Assembly (NCBI RefSeq): GCF_900103125.1
Contig: NZ_FNJV01000002.1
Location: 372,001-436,000 of the forward strand
Length of the DNA stretch: 64,000 nucleotides
Source: Mucilaginibacter sp. OK268
Lineage (GTDB): Bacteria > Bacteroidota > Bacteroidia > Sphingobacteriales > Sphingobacteriaceae
Reading direction: 5' to 3'
A model generated the notes under the pieces. The model saw only the letters and a program-made list of their open reading frames with translations. It was not told the origin of the DNA and made no database searches. The translations under genes and the position numbers were made by a program. Shown piece by piece: positions 1-8,569 of the stretch (its first letter is position 1; every line of letters starts with the position of its first letter).

Positions 1-88
1 TGTCATTGCGAGGAGGAACGACGAAGCAATCTCGTCGCATTCTTATTGATATGAATAGCTACGAGATTGCCACGCTATCGCAATGACA
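1..88. repeat. Palindromic intergenic repeat, family 1 (copy 1)
   Basis: The arms begin TGTCATTGCGAGGAGGAACG and end in ATCGCAATGACA, forming a long imperfect hairpin of about 88 bases. The same arm sequences recur at 46685-46848, 50391-50485 and 59662-59742, with a short form near 29106-29136. It may extend past the left edge of the window. Confidence 0.85.
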
Positions 89-124
89 TATGGAAGAGAT
101 GAATGAATGATTTATAAAGCTCAG

Positions 125-901
125 CTAAAACTGCACACCCCAACGCTCTTCGATCCCTAATCCGAAGAGGGCGAAATCATATTTCACGGGATCTGCGGGA
201 TCGAACTCGCGCAGGCGGATGGTGAGTTCTTCGGCGGTTTGCCAGTCGGTTTGTTTGCGGGTGATGAGCAATAGTTTGCGTGCCACCCTGTCCACATGCA
301 GATCAAGCGGACAGATCAGATCAGCAGGTTTGATGCGGTTCCAGATACCAAAATCAACCCCGCAATTGTCCTGGCGCACCATCCAGCGTAAAAACATGTT
401 GAGGCGCTTACAGGTTGATTTTTGTGAGGGTGACGACACATGCTTTTTGGTACGGTGCGGATAATCGGGCAGGGAGAAGAAGTAGGAGCGAAAGCCCCCC
501 AGCCCCCTAAAGGGGGAGTAATCCCCATCGGAGGGAATGAATGCGTCCTCCAATGATTCAAACCGCTCGTAATGATACCTGAAAAAGGCGATGAAATACA
601 GGGTATCGATATCGTTAAAGGTGCGGTGCTTAAAGCTGAGCAATTTTTTCAGGTCAACTTCTTCATGGTTCATGATAAAATCATAAGGAGCGCCATCCAT
701 GAGGGTGATGAGCTCTTTACATTTTTTGATGATGGTAACGCGCTGTCCCCAGGATAAAGTAGCGGCCCAAAACCCCATGATCTCAATGTCCTGCTTACGG
801 GTAAATAGATGCGGGATAGAAATCGGGTCGTTCTCAATAAAACCGGGCTGGTTGTACTGGGCTACTTTGGCGTCGAGGAAGGCTTTTACGTTTTCAATCA
901 T
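125..901 (-). CDS. TIGR02757 family (DUF2400) protein
   Basis: A 258-residue cytoplasmic protein without signal peptide or membrane segment. The sequence resembles the Bacteroidota TIGR02757 family: a FFSLPDYPHRTKKH stretch (residues 141-154) is followed by SPSQKSTCKRLNMFLRWMVR and a C-terminal FGLGIEERWG. The family has no established biochemical function, although a distant likeness to helix-hairpin-helix DNA glycosylases has been suggested. Residues 128-137 (YSPFRGLGGF) are encoded exactly by a palindromic repeat at 491-520 and look like an in-frame insertion just before the conserved FFSLPD stretch. The ATG at 901 is used; the upstream side is occupied by heptamer repeats. The family call is firm; the function is unknown. 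Confidence 0.85.
   Translation of the reverse strand: MIENVKAFLDAKVAQYNQPGFIENDPISIPHLFTRKQDIEIMGFWAATLSWGQRVTIIKKCKELITLMDGAPYDFIMNHEEVDLKKLLSFKHRTFNDIDTLYFIAFFRYHYERFESLEDAFIPSDGDYSPFRGLGGFRSYFFSLPDYPHRTKKHVSSPSQKSTCKRLNMFLRWMVRQDNCGVDFGIWNRIKPADLICPLDLHVDRVARKLLLITRKQTDWQTAEELTIRLREFDPADPVKYDFALFGLGIEERWGVQF
491..520. repeat. Palindromic repeat inserted in frame in a coding sequence
   Basis: The 30 bases contain CCCCCTAAAGGGGG, belonging to the same GC-rich hairpin family as 2128-2224, 40929-40975 and 46967-46985. On the minus strand they supply exactly ten codons, YSPFRGLGGF, in the reading frame of the TIGR02757 gene. Confidence 0.75.
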
Positions 902-910
902 TGATTATGA

Positions 911-986
911 TAGAGTCAAGAGACAAGAATCAAGAGTCAAGAAAAACGTTGTAGCTAAATCTTGATTCTTATCTCTTGATTCTCTT
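911..986. repeat. Period-7 repeat arranged as inverted arms
   Basis: The left arm reads as heptamers TAGAGTC/AAGAGAC/AAGAATC/AAGAGTC. The right arm (961-986) is the reverse complement type, CTTGATTCTTATCTCTTGAT. It fills the space between two minus-strand genes. Related heptamer stretches lie at 20102-20206, 34230-34335, 55201-55240 and 60026-60065. Confidence 0.8.
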
Positions 987-2126
987 CTAAGAAAGTGCTT
1001 GTTTCAAATCTTCCAACAAGTCTTCAATATCCTCTACCCCTACGCTCAGGCGCAGCAGGTTGTCAACCACGCCGGCTTTCTCGCGCTCGGCTTTGGGGAT
1101 AGATCCGTGGGTCATGCTTACGGGGTGATTGATCAATGATTCTACACCGCCCAATGATTCGGCTAACGAAAATACTTTAAATGATGATGCGATGCGGAAA
1201 GTTTCCTGCAGATCGGCGCCTTTTAACACAATGCTGATCATGCCACCAAAATCAAGCATTTGCTTTTTAGCTACCTCGTGATTCGGGTGATCAGTGAAGC
1301 CCGGCCAGTAGATCTTCTCTACTTTAGGATGTGTTTTCAGGAACTCCGCTATCTGCTTTCCGTTTTCGCAATGAGCTTTCATGCGCAGGTGCAGGGTTTT
1401 GATACCGCGCAGCACCAGGAAGCTATCCATTGGTCCCGGGGTGGCACCGCAGGCATTATAAATGAACCACAGTCTTTTGTACAGATCCTCATCGTTCAGC
1501 ATCAGGGCCCCCATTACCACATCAGAGTGACCACCGATGTATTTGGTTACCGAGTGCATCACCACATCAGCCCCCAGGTCGATAGGGTTTTGCAGGTATG
1601 GCGAAGCAAAGGTATTATCCACTACAAAAAGCAGGTTCTTTTCCTTTGATATTTTGCCTATCGCCTCAATATCCACAATTTGCATGGTGGGATTGGTAGG
1701 CGTTTCTATCCAGATGAGCTTGGTTTTATCGTTGGTATACTCCCGGATGATCTCGGGGTTCGACAGATCCAGGAAATGAAACTTGATACCGTAATTGGCG
1801 TAGATCTTGGTAAAGATGCGGTATGAACCGCCATAGAGGTCGTTCCCGGTAATTACCTCATCGCCCGGTACCAGTAATTTCATTACCGCATCGGTAGCAC
1901 CCATGCCGCTTGAAAAAGCCAGTCCGAATTTGGCATTTTCCAATGCTGCCAGACAATCTTCCAGCGCTTTACGGGTTGGATTGGTACCACGCGAGTACTC
2001 ATACCCCTTATTATCACCAGGCGATTTTTGCCAGTAGGTTGATGTCTGGTATATCGGCGTCATGATAGCGCCCGTTGTTGGATCGGGCTCCTGCCCTGCG
2101 TGTATAGCTTTAGTTGCGAATTTCAT
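987..2126 (-). CDS. Cystathionine gamma-synthase / gamma-lyase family PLP enzyme
   Basis: PLP-dependent Cys/Met metabolism enzyme of about 379 residues, the normal length for the family. Visible motifs are the N-terminal ATKAIHAGQ, EYSRGTNPTR, the cofactor region DNTFASPYLQNP and the Schiff-base lysine in SVTKYIGGHSD (Lys195 from the chosen start), with the closing SLGGVESLINHP. It acts in transsulfuration, either joining O-acyl-homoserine and cysteine or cleaving cystathionine; sequence alone does not decide between MetB and a gamma-lyase. I chose the ATG at 2126, preceded by GGGAGAGG. A TTG four codons upstream is also open, but it lies inside a hairpin repeat. The start codon directly abuts that repeat, so the repeat may form part of the leader. 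Confidence 0.9.
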   Translation of the reverse strand: MKFATKAIHAGQEPDPTTGAIMTPIYQTSTYWQKSPGDNKGYEYSRGTNPTRKALEDCLAALENAKFGLAFSSGMGATDAVMKLLVPGDEVITGNDLYGGSYRIFTKIYANYGIKFHFLDLSNPEIIREYTNDKTKLIWIETPTNPTMQIVDIEAIGKISKEKNLLFVVDNTFASPYLQNPIDLGADVVMHSVTKYIGGHSDVVMGALMLNDEDLYKRLWFIYNACGATPGPMDSFLVLRGIKTLHLRMKAHCENGKQIAEFLKTHPKVEKIYWPGFTDHPNHEVAKKQMLDFGGMISIVLKGADLQETFRIASSFKVFSLAESLGGVESLINHPVSMTHGSIPKAEREKAGVVDNLLRLSVGVEDIEDLLEDLKQALS

Positions 2127-2127
2127 A

Positions 2128-2224
2128 ACCTCTCCCAACCCTCTCCAAAGGAGAGGGCTTCTTTTAATTTAATTAATTGGATATCCCTTTTCAAGTCCTC
2201 CCCTTTGGGGAGGATTTAGGTGGG
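2128..2224. repeat. Pair of GC-rich hairpins in inverted orientation
   Basis: Two small perfect hairpins, CCCTCTCC-AAA-GGAGAGGG (2139-2157) and TCCTCCCC-TTT-GGGGAGGA (2196-2214), are themselves related as inverted copies, each with a flanking ACC(C/T) tail. They sit between ProS and the downstream PLP enzyme and reach its start codon. Confidence 0.75.
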
Positions 2225-2226
2225 GT

Positions 2227-3699
2227 TTAATATGCCCTTGCAAACAATACCCGTTGTGTCGACGGTTTGCCGGTGAGGATACATTTACCTTCTTCCTGTT
2301 TATTATCCAAAGGTATGCAACGGATTGTCGCCTTAGTTTCCTCTTTTATCTTTTGCTCGGTTTCTGGTGTGCCATCCCAGTGAGCGCTCAGGAAACCTGG
2401 CTCTTCATCCAGCATACGTTTAAACTCATCGTAGGTATCCACCTCGGTAGTGTTTTCGGCACGGAAATCGAAGGCTTTTTTGTAGATGTTATTTTGAATT
2501 TCATCCAGCAAGCCTTCAATATGCTGCGCTAAACCTTCCTGGTTCACGGTTTCCTTGGTTTTGGTATCACGACGGGCCAGCTCTACGGTTCCGTTTGTCA
2601 TATCGCGGCTGCCAATGGCTACGCGCAATGGCACGCCTTTCAGCTCGTACTCGGCAAATTTGGCTCCCGGGCGGTGGGTATCGCGTTTATCAAATTTCAC
2701 AGAGATCCCTTTCGCTTTCAACTCCTTGGTTAAGCCGGCTACGTAAGCGGCAATATTGTCCAGCTCTTCGTCGTGCTTGTAAATAGGCACCACTACAACC
2801 TGTATAGGTGCCAGCTTTGGAGGCAATACTAAACCAGCATCATCAGAGTGGGCCATGATCAACGCACCGATCAAACGGGTTGACACACCCCATGAAGTTG
2901 CCCAAACAAAATCCTGCACGTTCTCTTTATTCGTAAATTTCACATCAAAAGCCTTGGCAAAATTCTGCCCCAGGAAGTGTGATGTACCGGCCTGTAGTGC
3001 TTTACCATCCTGCATTAAAGCCTCAATACAATAGGTATCCAAAGCGCCGGCAAAACGCTCGTTGGCTGTTTTACGGCCTTTTACTACCGGCAGGGCCATC
3101 CAGTTTTCAGCAAAATCGGCATATACGTTCAGCATTTGCTCGGTTTCGGCAACCGCTTCTTCTGAGGTAGCGTGGGCGGTATGACCTTCCTGCCATAAAA
3201 ACTCGCTGGTACGCAGGAACAAACGGGTGCGCATTTCCCAGCGCATTACGTTGGCCCATTGGTTTACCAGGATAGGCAGATCGCGGTATGATTGGATCCA
3301 GCCCTTATAGGTGTTCCAGATAATGGTTTCTGATGTAGGGCGGATGATCAGTTCTTCTTCCAGTTTAGCGTCTTCATCAACTATGATATTGCCATTGCCA
3401 TCGTTTTTTAAGCGATAATGAGTAACCACAGCACATTCCTTTGCAAAACCATCTACGTGGCTAGCTTCTTTTGAAAAGAAGGATTTGGGTATCAGCAGCG
3501 GGAAATAGGCATTACTATGCCCGGTATCTTTAAACATCTGATCCAGTACGGCTTGTATTTTTTCCCATATCGAATATCCGTACGGCTTAATGATCATGCA
3601 ACCTCTAACCGGCGAATATTCGGCCATATCAGATTTTATTACCAGGTCATTAAACCATTGCGAATAATCTTCGTCTTTACTAATAACACCTTTACTCAT
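2227..3699 (-). CDS. proS: Prolyl-tRNA synthetase (archaeal/eukaryotic type)
   Basis: Class II aminoacyl-tRNA synthetase that charges tRNA-Pro, about 490 residues, the size of the short ProS form without the bacterial editing insertion. Visible are the motif 1 region [19 protein letters not shown] near the N-terminus, motif 2 with [20 protein letters not shown], and motif 3 around [16 protein letters not shown] followed by the anticodon-binding domain ([14 protein letters not shown]). The family C-terminal zinc-binding-like domain follows. The start at 3699 ([15 protein letters not shown]) matches the usual N-terminus; the frame stays open 17 codons further upstream, but that stretch is AT-rich and unlike the family. 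It is transcribed divergently from the lipoprotein gene at 3801. Confidence 0.95.
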   Translation of the reverse strand: MSKGVISKDEDYSQWFNDLVIKSDMAEYSPVRGCMIIKPYGYSIWEKIQAVLDQMFKDTGHSNAYFPLLIPKSFFSKEASHVDGFAKECAVVTHYRLKNDGNGNIIVDEDAKLEEELIIRPTSETIIWNTYKGWIQSYRDLPILVNQWANVMRWEMRTRLFLRTSEFLWQEGHTAHATSEEAVAETEQMLNVYADFAENWMALPVVKGRKTANERFAGALDTYCIEALMQDGKALQAGTSHFLGQNFAKAFDVKFTNKENVQDFVWATSWGVSTRLIGALIMAHSDDAGLVLPPKLAPIQVVVVPIYKHDEELDNIAAYVAGLTKELKAKGISVKFDKRDTHRPGAKFAEYELKGVPLRVAIGSRDMTNGTVELARRDTKTKETVNQEGLAQHIEGLLDEIQNNIYKKAFDFRAENTTEVDTYDEFKRMLDEEPGFLSAHWDGTPETEQKIKEETKATIRCIPLDNKQEEGKCILTGKPSTQRVLFARAY

Positions 3700-3800
3700 A
3701 TTGATTGGAATATATAATTTGACTTGTGCGAATATTGTATATTGCGCCAAATTTATAAATTTAAAAGTTATTTGAACTCGAACTTTTCACATACCTGCAT

Positions 3801-4694
3801 ATGAAACGGAACATTGCTATAGGAATTTTTCTGATCGGCGCCATGGCGTTGAGTTCCTGCTCCACAACCAAGCTTGCCAGTACAGATACCAGCGATGACG
3901 TTTATTTTTCAAAAGCAAAGGCTGGTGACGAACCCACCTACGCCGCGGCAGACAATTATAACCCAAACGCGGCACAAGGTCAGGCATATGTGGATGATGA
4001 TGATTATTTTTACTATGATGATTATGCATCGCGCATCAACCGTTTCAGCTATTTCTCTCCCTTTAGTTTTTACGACAATTTGTACTACGGCTACAGCGAC
4101 CCTTATTACAACAATGGCTTTAGCTTAGGTTTTAATTATGGCCCCTTTGGCTATGGCTACTCTCCTTACGGTTACGGTTATGGTGGCTGGGGATTGGGCT
4201 ACGGCGGCTGGGGCTTAGGATATGGCTGGGGTGGATACGGCGGTTACTATGGTGGCGGATATTGGGGTGGTGGCTACGGTGGCGGTTATCCGGGTGGATA
4301 CTGGGGCAGCAATTACTTTACCTCAGGACGGCCTCGTCCAAACAGGGGGCCAGGCATTCCATTCGGTAGCGGTGGCGGCAGCAACCAGGGTACCGGTGGC
4401 AGACCAGGCTATGGTTCACGTGTACCGGCCGGTGGCGGCATTGGTTATATACCAGGCGGCCGCGGTACCAACAACAATTATTCGCGACCAGCCCGTACCG
4501 ATGCCCGTCCATCACGACCGGGATCTCAACAAACAAATGCTGATAACTCAAGACCAGCCACACAACAGCAACCACAGTATCAACCCCAGGTTGATCGTAC
4601 CTCTACAGCACCATCCAATAATTCTTCGGGTGGGGGTTCCAGAAGTTCGAGTGGCGGCGGTGGTGGTGGTGGCGGCAGACCAGGCAGACCATAA
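3801..4694 (+). CDS. Gly/Tyr-rich surface lipoprotein
   Basis: 297 residues. A lipoprotein signal peptide with lipobox LSSC (Cys20) is followed by an acidic stretch (VDDDDYFYYDDYASR, about 64-78). Next comes a Tyr/Gly low-complexity core at about 95-165 built from GYGY, GGWGLGYGGWG and GGGYWGGGYGGG runs, then a Pro/Arg/Asn/Gly/Ser/Gln-rich tail ending in polyglycine. It is probably anchored to the outer membrane as an extended, disordered or aggregating surface protein. The function is unknown; comparable Gly-Tyr repeats occur in adhesive and matrix proteins, which is only an analogy. The codons GGT/GGC alternate, so the repeats are not a recent slippage tract. It sits directly upstream of a porin-like gene on the same strand. 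Confidence 0.8.
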   Translation: MKRNIAIGIFLIGAMALSSCSTTKLASTDTSDDVYFSKAKAGDEPTYAAADNYNPNAAQGQAYVDDDDYFYYDDYASRINRFSYFSPFSFYDNLYYGYSDPYYNNGFSLGFNYGPFGYGYSPYGYGYGGWGLGYGGWGLGYGWGGYGGYYGGGYWGGGYGGGYPGGYWGSNYFTSGRPRPNRGPGIPFGSGGGSNQGTGGRPGYGSRVPAGGGIGYIPGGRGTNNNYSRPARTDARPSRPGSQQTNADNSRPATQQQPQYQPQVDRTSTAPSNNSSGGGSRSSSGGGGGGGGRPGRP

Positions 4695-4800
4695 ATTTTA
4701 TTATCCTGAAATTCCATGAAATCATCATGAGTAACCGCTTATAAAAAAATGAATAATTGCTCATGATCGCTTCATCACCAAAAAAAAACCGATCACATCG

Positions 4801-6288
4801 ATGAAAATAAAATATTTACTTAGTGTAATCGCTATAGTAGCTATTACCAAAGATAGTTTTGCGCAATACTCACAGGATGTAGTCCGCTTTTCGACCTTTC
4901 AAAATGGCTCTACATCACGTATCAAAGCAATTGGAAACGCGGGCACCGCTATCGGCGGCGATCTGAGCTCCATCAGTGGTAACCCGGCTGGCCTGGGTTT
5001 TTTCACCCACTCCGAATTCAGCATAACACCTGAATATAATGGGTCAAAAGTAAACTCTACCTATTTTGGTCAAGCCGGCAATGCCAGTAAAAACAGCGTC
5101 AATTTAAGCAATGCCGCCATTGTGTTCTACCAACGCCTCAATACACCAAAAGGGAGGGATAAAACCAAAGGATGGCTCAGCATCAATTACGGTGCGGGCT
5201 ACAGCCGCACCAATAACTTTTATGAAAACATAGCTTATAGTGGCAAAAACGCATCCAACTCCATATCCGATTATTACGCCGGCACAGCCAATAACCACCC
5301 GGATGACGCGCTTGCTCAATGGGCTTATAGCGATAAACTGATTGATAATTTTGGCACAACCCAAAGACCTGATTTTGCGAGTACAGTACAAGTTCCGGTA
5401 AACCAAACCGGCGTAATTTCGCGCGTAGGCGGCCAATCAGAATTCGATTTTGCCTTTGGCGCCAACTATAGCAATAAGCTGTACCTGGGCCTGGGTGTTG
5501 CCATAACCGATCTGCGGTATGATTATTCCCGCCAATTTATTGAAGATGGTACAGCCTCTATCACTAATGGTGGCACAACCGGCATCCCTACTCCTTTTAG
5601 TTCCAGCTATGCTCAAAACCAATCAACAAGAGGATCTGGCGCTAATGTTAAGCTGGGGGTTATTTACAAACCCGTTGAAGCTGTTCGTTTAGGATTTACA
5701 TTTACTTCCCCTACCTTCTACAGTATCAATGATGTGTATGCCGAAGGACTGGCTACCTCTATTAACGGGAGAGCCAATCAACCTAACTCATCCGGCGATT
5801 ATGCGCTAAACTACAACATGCGCACCCCGCTTAAACTGGCCGGTGGTGCGGCGGTATTTATTGGCAAATATGGCTTTATATCTGGCGATGTGGAATACAT
5901 CGACTATTCAACAACCCATATCAGCAGTAATGATAGTTATGATAATACCAGCGATATTGATGCTATTAAAGCCAACTACAAATCGGCTATCAACCTACAT
6001 GTAGGTGCGGAAGCACGCGTAACCAACATATTTTATTTACGCGGTGGTTACAGCCAGCAAGGTAGTCCGTTTAAAAACAACACCGGCGCCACAGATGTAA
6101 GCAGCGATGTCAAAACCGTTAGCGGAGGTATAGGTTTAAGGTTTGGTCAATATTATGTGGATGCCACCTATGCGCATGTTACCGGCTCCGAAGCGTTTTC
6201 GCCTTACTTGATCAACAACGGAAACCCGACAGCTAATTTCAAAAAGACAAACGATAACGCCTTTTTGACTTTAGGTTACCGGTTTTAA
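4801..6288 (+). CDS. OmpP1/FadL/TodX-family outer membrane protein
   Basis: 495 residues with a signal peptide ending near SFAQ (residue 22). The N-terminal plug-like region has the FadL-type features GNAGTAIGGDLSSISGNPAG (about 46-65) with the conserved NPAG. The rest is alternating beta strands ending in a Bacteroidota-style aromatic C-terminus (NDNAFLTLGYRF) typical of outer-membrane barrels. The family imports hydrophobic molecules such as fatty acids and aromatics; the substrate cannot be told here. It lies 106 bases after the lipoprotein gene and 13 bases before a small membrane protein, so the three may be co-transcribed. Confidence 0.85.
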   Translation: MKIKYLLSVIAIVAITKDSFAQYSQDVVRFSTFQNGSTSRIKAIGNAGTAIGGDLSSISGNPAGLGFFTHSEFSITPEYNGSKVNSTYFGQAGNASKNSVNLSNAAIVFYQRLNTPKGRDKTKGWLSINYGAGYSRTNNFYENIAYSGKNASNSISDYYAGTANNHPDDALAQWAYSDKLIDNFGTTQRPDFASTVQVPVNQTGVISRVGGQSEFDFAFGANYSNKLYLGLGVAITDLRYDYSRQFIEDGTASITNGGTTGIPTPFSSSYAQNQSTRGSGANVKLGVIYKPVEAVRLGFTFTSPTFYSINDVYAEGLATSINGRANQPNSSGDYALNYNMRTPLKLAGGAAVFIGKYGFISGDVEYIDYSTTHISSNDSYDNTSDIDAIKANYKSAINLHVGAEARVTNIFYLRGGYSQQGSPFKNNTGATDVSSDVKTVSGGIGLRFGQYYVDATYAHVTGSEAFSPYLINNGNPTANFKKTNDNAFLTLGYRF

Positions 6289-6301
6289 ATAAATATCGGC
6301 A

Positions 6302-6505
6302 ATGACCACATATAGAATAATCGGCATAGTGCTGATCGTTATAGGAATAGGGATGCTTTTTCTTGGAGCATCCTTATTTACATATCAAGGTCCACCATTA
6401 AATCCTATTGTAAGTGAAATGGGAAAATATTCCTTCTTATGGTGGTTTCCAACGCTGATTGTTGGCATACTTTTAACTCTTATCTCAAAAAAGAAAACTA
6501 AGTGA
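6302..6505 (+). CDS. Small two-span membrane protein
   Basis: 67 residues with two hydrophobic segments (about 5-25 and 44-61), a short periplasmic or cytoplasmic loop (TYQGPPLNPIVSEMGKYS) and a basic tail SKKKTK. It begins 13 bases after the porin-like gene, which supports a real co-transcribed gene. I do not recognise a family. Confidence 0.6.
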   Translation: MTTYRIIGIVLIVIGIGMLFLGASLFTYQGPPLNPIVSEMGKYSFLWWFPTLIVGILLTLISKKKTK

Positions 6506-6533
6506 TATTTTGGAGTATTCTTAGTCTTTTTCG

Positions 6534-6956
6534 CTATTGATAAGCTTTCGGAATAATCCTGGATGTGATAAAATTCCATAATAGTTTATTATCGGTTATC
6601 ACTCCATTTTTACCAAAATGTCCACTAGCATCAAAACAATATTTGACTGTTGAGTTTGAATAGAAATAAACTATTTTTCCTCGTACATCAATTGAGTCCC
6701 ATTCCTTGCTTTTTTTAAAATAAGAGGATTGGCTGATTTTCTTTAACCTGCTTAATATAGTTGGACTATATATTCTCTTGCTCTGTTTTGACTTGATAAA
6801 TTGCGTATCAAACTGATCGCAGGATACTGCGACAACAGTTTCTGTACCGAAATGTTCCCATTGAACCATAACAGAATCCAATCGTACCTTTTGACTATAA
6901 GCATTCGTACAAATCGTAATCAAAAAAACAATGATAGATATTGATATCGTTTTCAT
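6534..6956 (-). CDS. Secreted hypothetical protein
   Basis: About 140 residues from the ATG at 6956, which gives a clean signal peptide (MKTISISIIVFLITICTNAYSQ). Translation from the longer open frame would place about 19 polar residues before the signal, so the inner start is preferred; GGAGAAAG lies upstream of it. The mature part has two cysteines, many Ser/Lys/Tyr residues and no motif I recognise. It converges with the small membrane protein gene at 6302-6505. The base composition is more AT-rich than its neighbours, which may reflect a less constrained or acquired gene. Confidence 0.65.
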   Translation of the reverse strand: MKTISISIIVFLITICTNAYSQKVRLDSVMVQWEHFGTETVVAVSCDQFDTQFIKSKQSKRIYSPTILSRLKKISQSSYFKKSKEWDSIDVRGKIVYFYSNSTVKYCFDASGHFGKNGVITDNKLLWNFITSRIIPKAYQ

Positions 6957-7035
6957 TATTATGATTTTCTTTCTCCGTTGCACGGGTTGGCTATGGGACC
7001 GAAGCCAGTACAAGATAATAATAAAATAAACAAAT

Positions 7036-7070
7036 TGTCATCTCGAACGAGGTACGAGGAGAAATGACAT
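7036..7070. repeat. Short palindromic repeat
   Basis: A 35-base imperfect inverted repeat beginning TGTCATCTCGAACGAGGTAC and ending GGAGAAATGACAT. It is related in layout, though not identical, to the family 1 repeats. It lies between two minus-strand genes. Confidence 0.55.
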
Positions 7071-7099
7071 TCTTCTTTGTTGGTTATTAGCTCCCTCAC

Positions 7100-7630
7100 T
7101 TATATCCCCGAAACGTCAGCGATCTGCTCAGTTTTTACCAGGTTGCGTACATCAAAACCTTTGTCTGCAGCACGTACTACGAGTTCGTTATAAGTTTGCT
7201 CATCCAGTGTAGGCCTGCGGCTCAGGATCCATAAATGGTTACGGTCAGGATGACCAACTACAGCGTAACTATAATCTTTGGCCAGGTCAATGATCCAGTA
7301 CTTACTCCTGAACGGCCAAAAGAATTCTACATGAAGTTTTGCGTTGGTATGATCGGTCACAAAAGCCCGTCCTTCCTTCACTTTTAGACTACCATCTTTA
7401 ATGCAACGGTTCTTGACAATCAGCGAACCATCCTCGGCCAATCCATAAGTTGCCGATGTACAGCTGCAATCCTTTTCAAAAACTTGCGGGAAGGCAGCTA
7501 TCTCAAACCAGGTACCTAAATATTTTTTTAGTTCTACGTATTTAACAGTTTCTAAAGGTTTACACCTGGCTTGCAGGGCCAACGCAGCTAAACCTAAAAC
7601 GACAGATGTTGCTAAAATCTCCTTTTTCAT
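7100..7630 (-). CDS. Lipocalin (Blc family)
   Basis: About 176 residues from the ATG at 7630. The N-terminal hydrophobic segment (about 5-20) ends near ALQARC, so the protein is exported and possibly lipidated, though the lipobox is not perfect. The lipocalin signature is clear: KYLGTWFEIAAFPQVFEKDC contains the GxW motif, followed by Y-x-L strands and YAVVGHPDRNHLWILSRRP, characteristic of Blc/apolipoprotein-D-like members. These proteins bind lysophospholipids or fatty acids at the outer membrane under envelope stress. The gene is divergent from the epimerase at 7754. Confidence 0.85.
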   Translation of the reverse strand: MKKEILATSVVLGLAALALQARCKPLETVKYVELKKYLGTWFEIAAFPQVFEKDCSCTSATYGLAEDGSLIVKNRCIKDGSLKVKEGRAFVTDHTNAKLHVEFFWPFRSKYWIIDLAKDYSYAVVGHPDRNHLWILSRRPTLDEQTYNELVVRAADKGFDVRNLVKTEQIADVSGI

Positions 7631-7711
7631 ACAACAACAACGATTATAGGGCACAAAAAGTTTAGATGATAAATGCATATTCAGCGTATTTACCTGCCTT
7701 AAATATTTAAT

Positions 7712-7719
7712 TACCTTTG
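7712..7719 (+). promoter_or_regulatory. Candidate Bacteroidota -7 element (TACCTTTG)
   Basis: TACCTTTG matches the TAnnTTTG consensus and lies 35-42 bases upstream of the epimerase start. The upstream -33 region is only a weak match (TTTA around 7689-7692). Confidence 0.4.
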
Positions 7720-7753
7720 CGCCAATCCATTAAAATGGATTCAAAAACAGGTA

Positions 7754-8557
7754 ATGCCACAGAAAATGAACATCAGTATTTTAGGTTGCGGCTGGTACGG
7801 CCAGGCATTGGCAAAGGCACTAATCACTGCCGGTTATACAGTAAAAGGCTCCACCACATCGCCACAAAAAACCGACACATTGGCGGCCGAAGGCATTGAG
7901 CCCTACCTCGTAAATTTTTTGCCGGGTAACGAACATTATGATGATGCGTTTTTTACCTGCGATGTGCTTTTTATCTGCATCCCTCCCAAAAGCCGGGGTG
8001 GCGAAGGCCCTGAGTTTATTTACAAGATACAGAGCATCATCAAGACCATCAAAAAACATGGTGTACAAAATGTGGCCTTTATCAGTTCCACAGGTGTTTA
8101 TGCCGATGTAAACGCGGAAGTTAATGAACTGAGCGACCCGCAACCCAATACCGAAGCGGGCAGGATATTGCTGAAAGCAGAAGACCTGTTCAGAGCAGAA
8201 AGCACATTCAAAACCACCATTATCCGCTTCGCGGGATTGATCGGTCCGGGTCGTGATCCAGGTAGGTTTTTTGCCGGCAAAAAGGATATCGCCAACGGCA
8301 AGGCCCCGGTTAACCTCATCCACCTGGATGATTGTATTGGTTTGAGCATGGCCATCCTTGACCGGCAGGCATTTGGTTATTTATTCAATGGTTGCTCTCC
8401 TGATCATCCAAGTCGTTCGGCTTTTTATACGGGGGCAAGCATCAGATCGGGGTTAGAAGCTCCGGAGTTTATTGATGAACTGAAGGAATGGAAGGTTGTG
8501 AAGAGTGTGAATGTGGAGGCGGTTTTGGGGTATCGGTATAAGGTAAAAATTGAATAG
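7754..8557 (+). CDS. Atypical SDR / NAD-dependent epimerase (YeeZ-like)
   Basis: 267 residues with an N-terminal Rossmann motif ILGCGWYGQALAKAL (about 8-22), a FISSTGVYAD motif (about 115-124) typical of atypical short-chain dehydrogenases and IRFAGLIGPGRDPGRFF (about 156-172). The usual YxxxK catalytic pair is not evident, matching the YeeZ/atypical SDR group whose substrates are mostly unknown. A second ATG at 7766 starts directly before the Rossmann strand (MNISILGCG) and is an equally good start. The gene converges with the GH92 gene and is followed by a family 2 hairpin repeat. Confidence 0.8.
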   Translation: MPQKMNISILGCGWYGQALAKALITAGYTVKGSTTSPQKTDTLAAEGIEPYLVNFLPGNEHYDDAFFTCDVLFICIPPKSRGGEGPEFIYKIQSIIKTIKKHGVQNVAFISSTGVYADVNAEVNELSDPQPNTEAGRILLKAEDLFRAESTFKTTIIRFAGLIGPGRDPGRFFAGKKDIANGKAPVNLIHLDDCIGLSMAILDRQAFGYLFNGCSPDHPSRSAFYTGASIRSGLEAPEFIDELKEWKVVKSVNVEAVLGYRYKVKIE

Positions 8558-8569
8558 CCGTAAGGGGGG

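Noticed and set aside
3700..3750. Upstream start for prolyl-tRNA synthetase at 3750
   Set aside because: The 17 extra residues are AT-rich noise; the family N-terminus starts at MSKGV.
4222..4719. Long second-frame open reading frame over the Gly/Tyr lipoprotein gene
   Set aside because: GGT/GGC-rich repeats in the true frame keep the shifted frames open; the shifted product has no signal peptide and only repetitive Val/Ala/Asp content.
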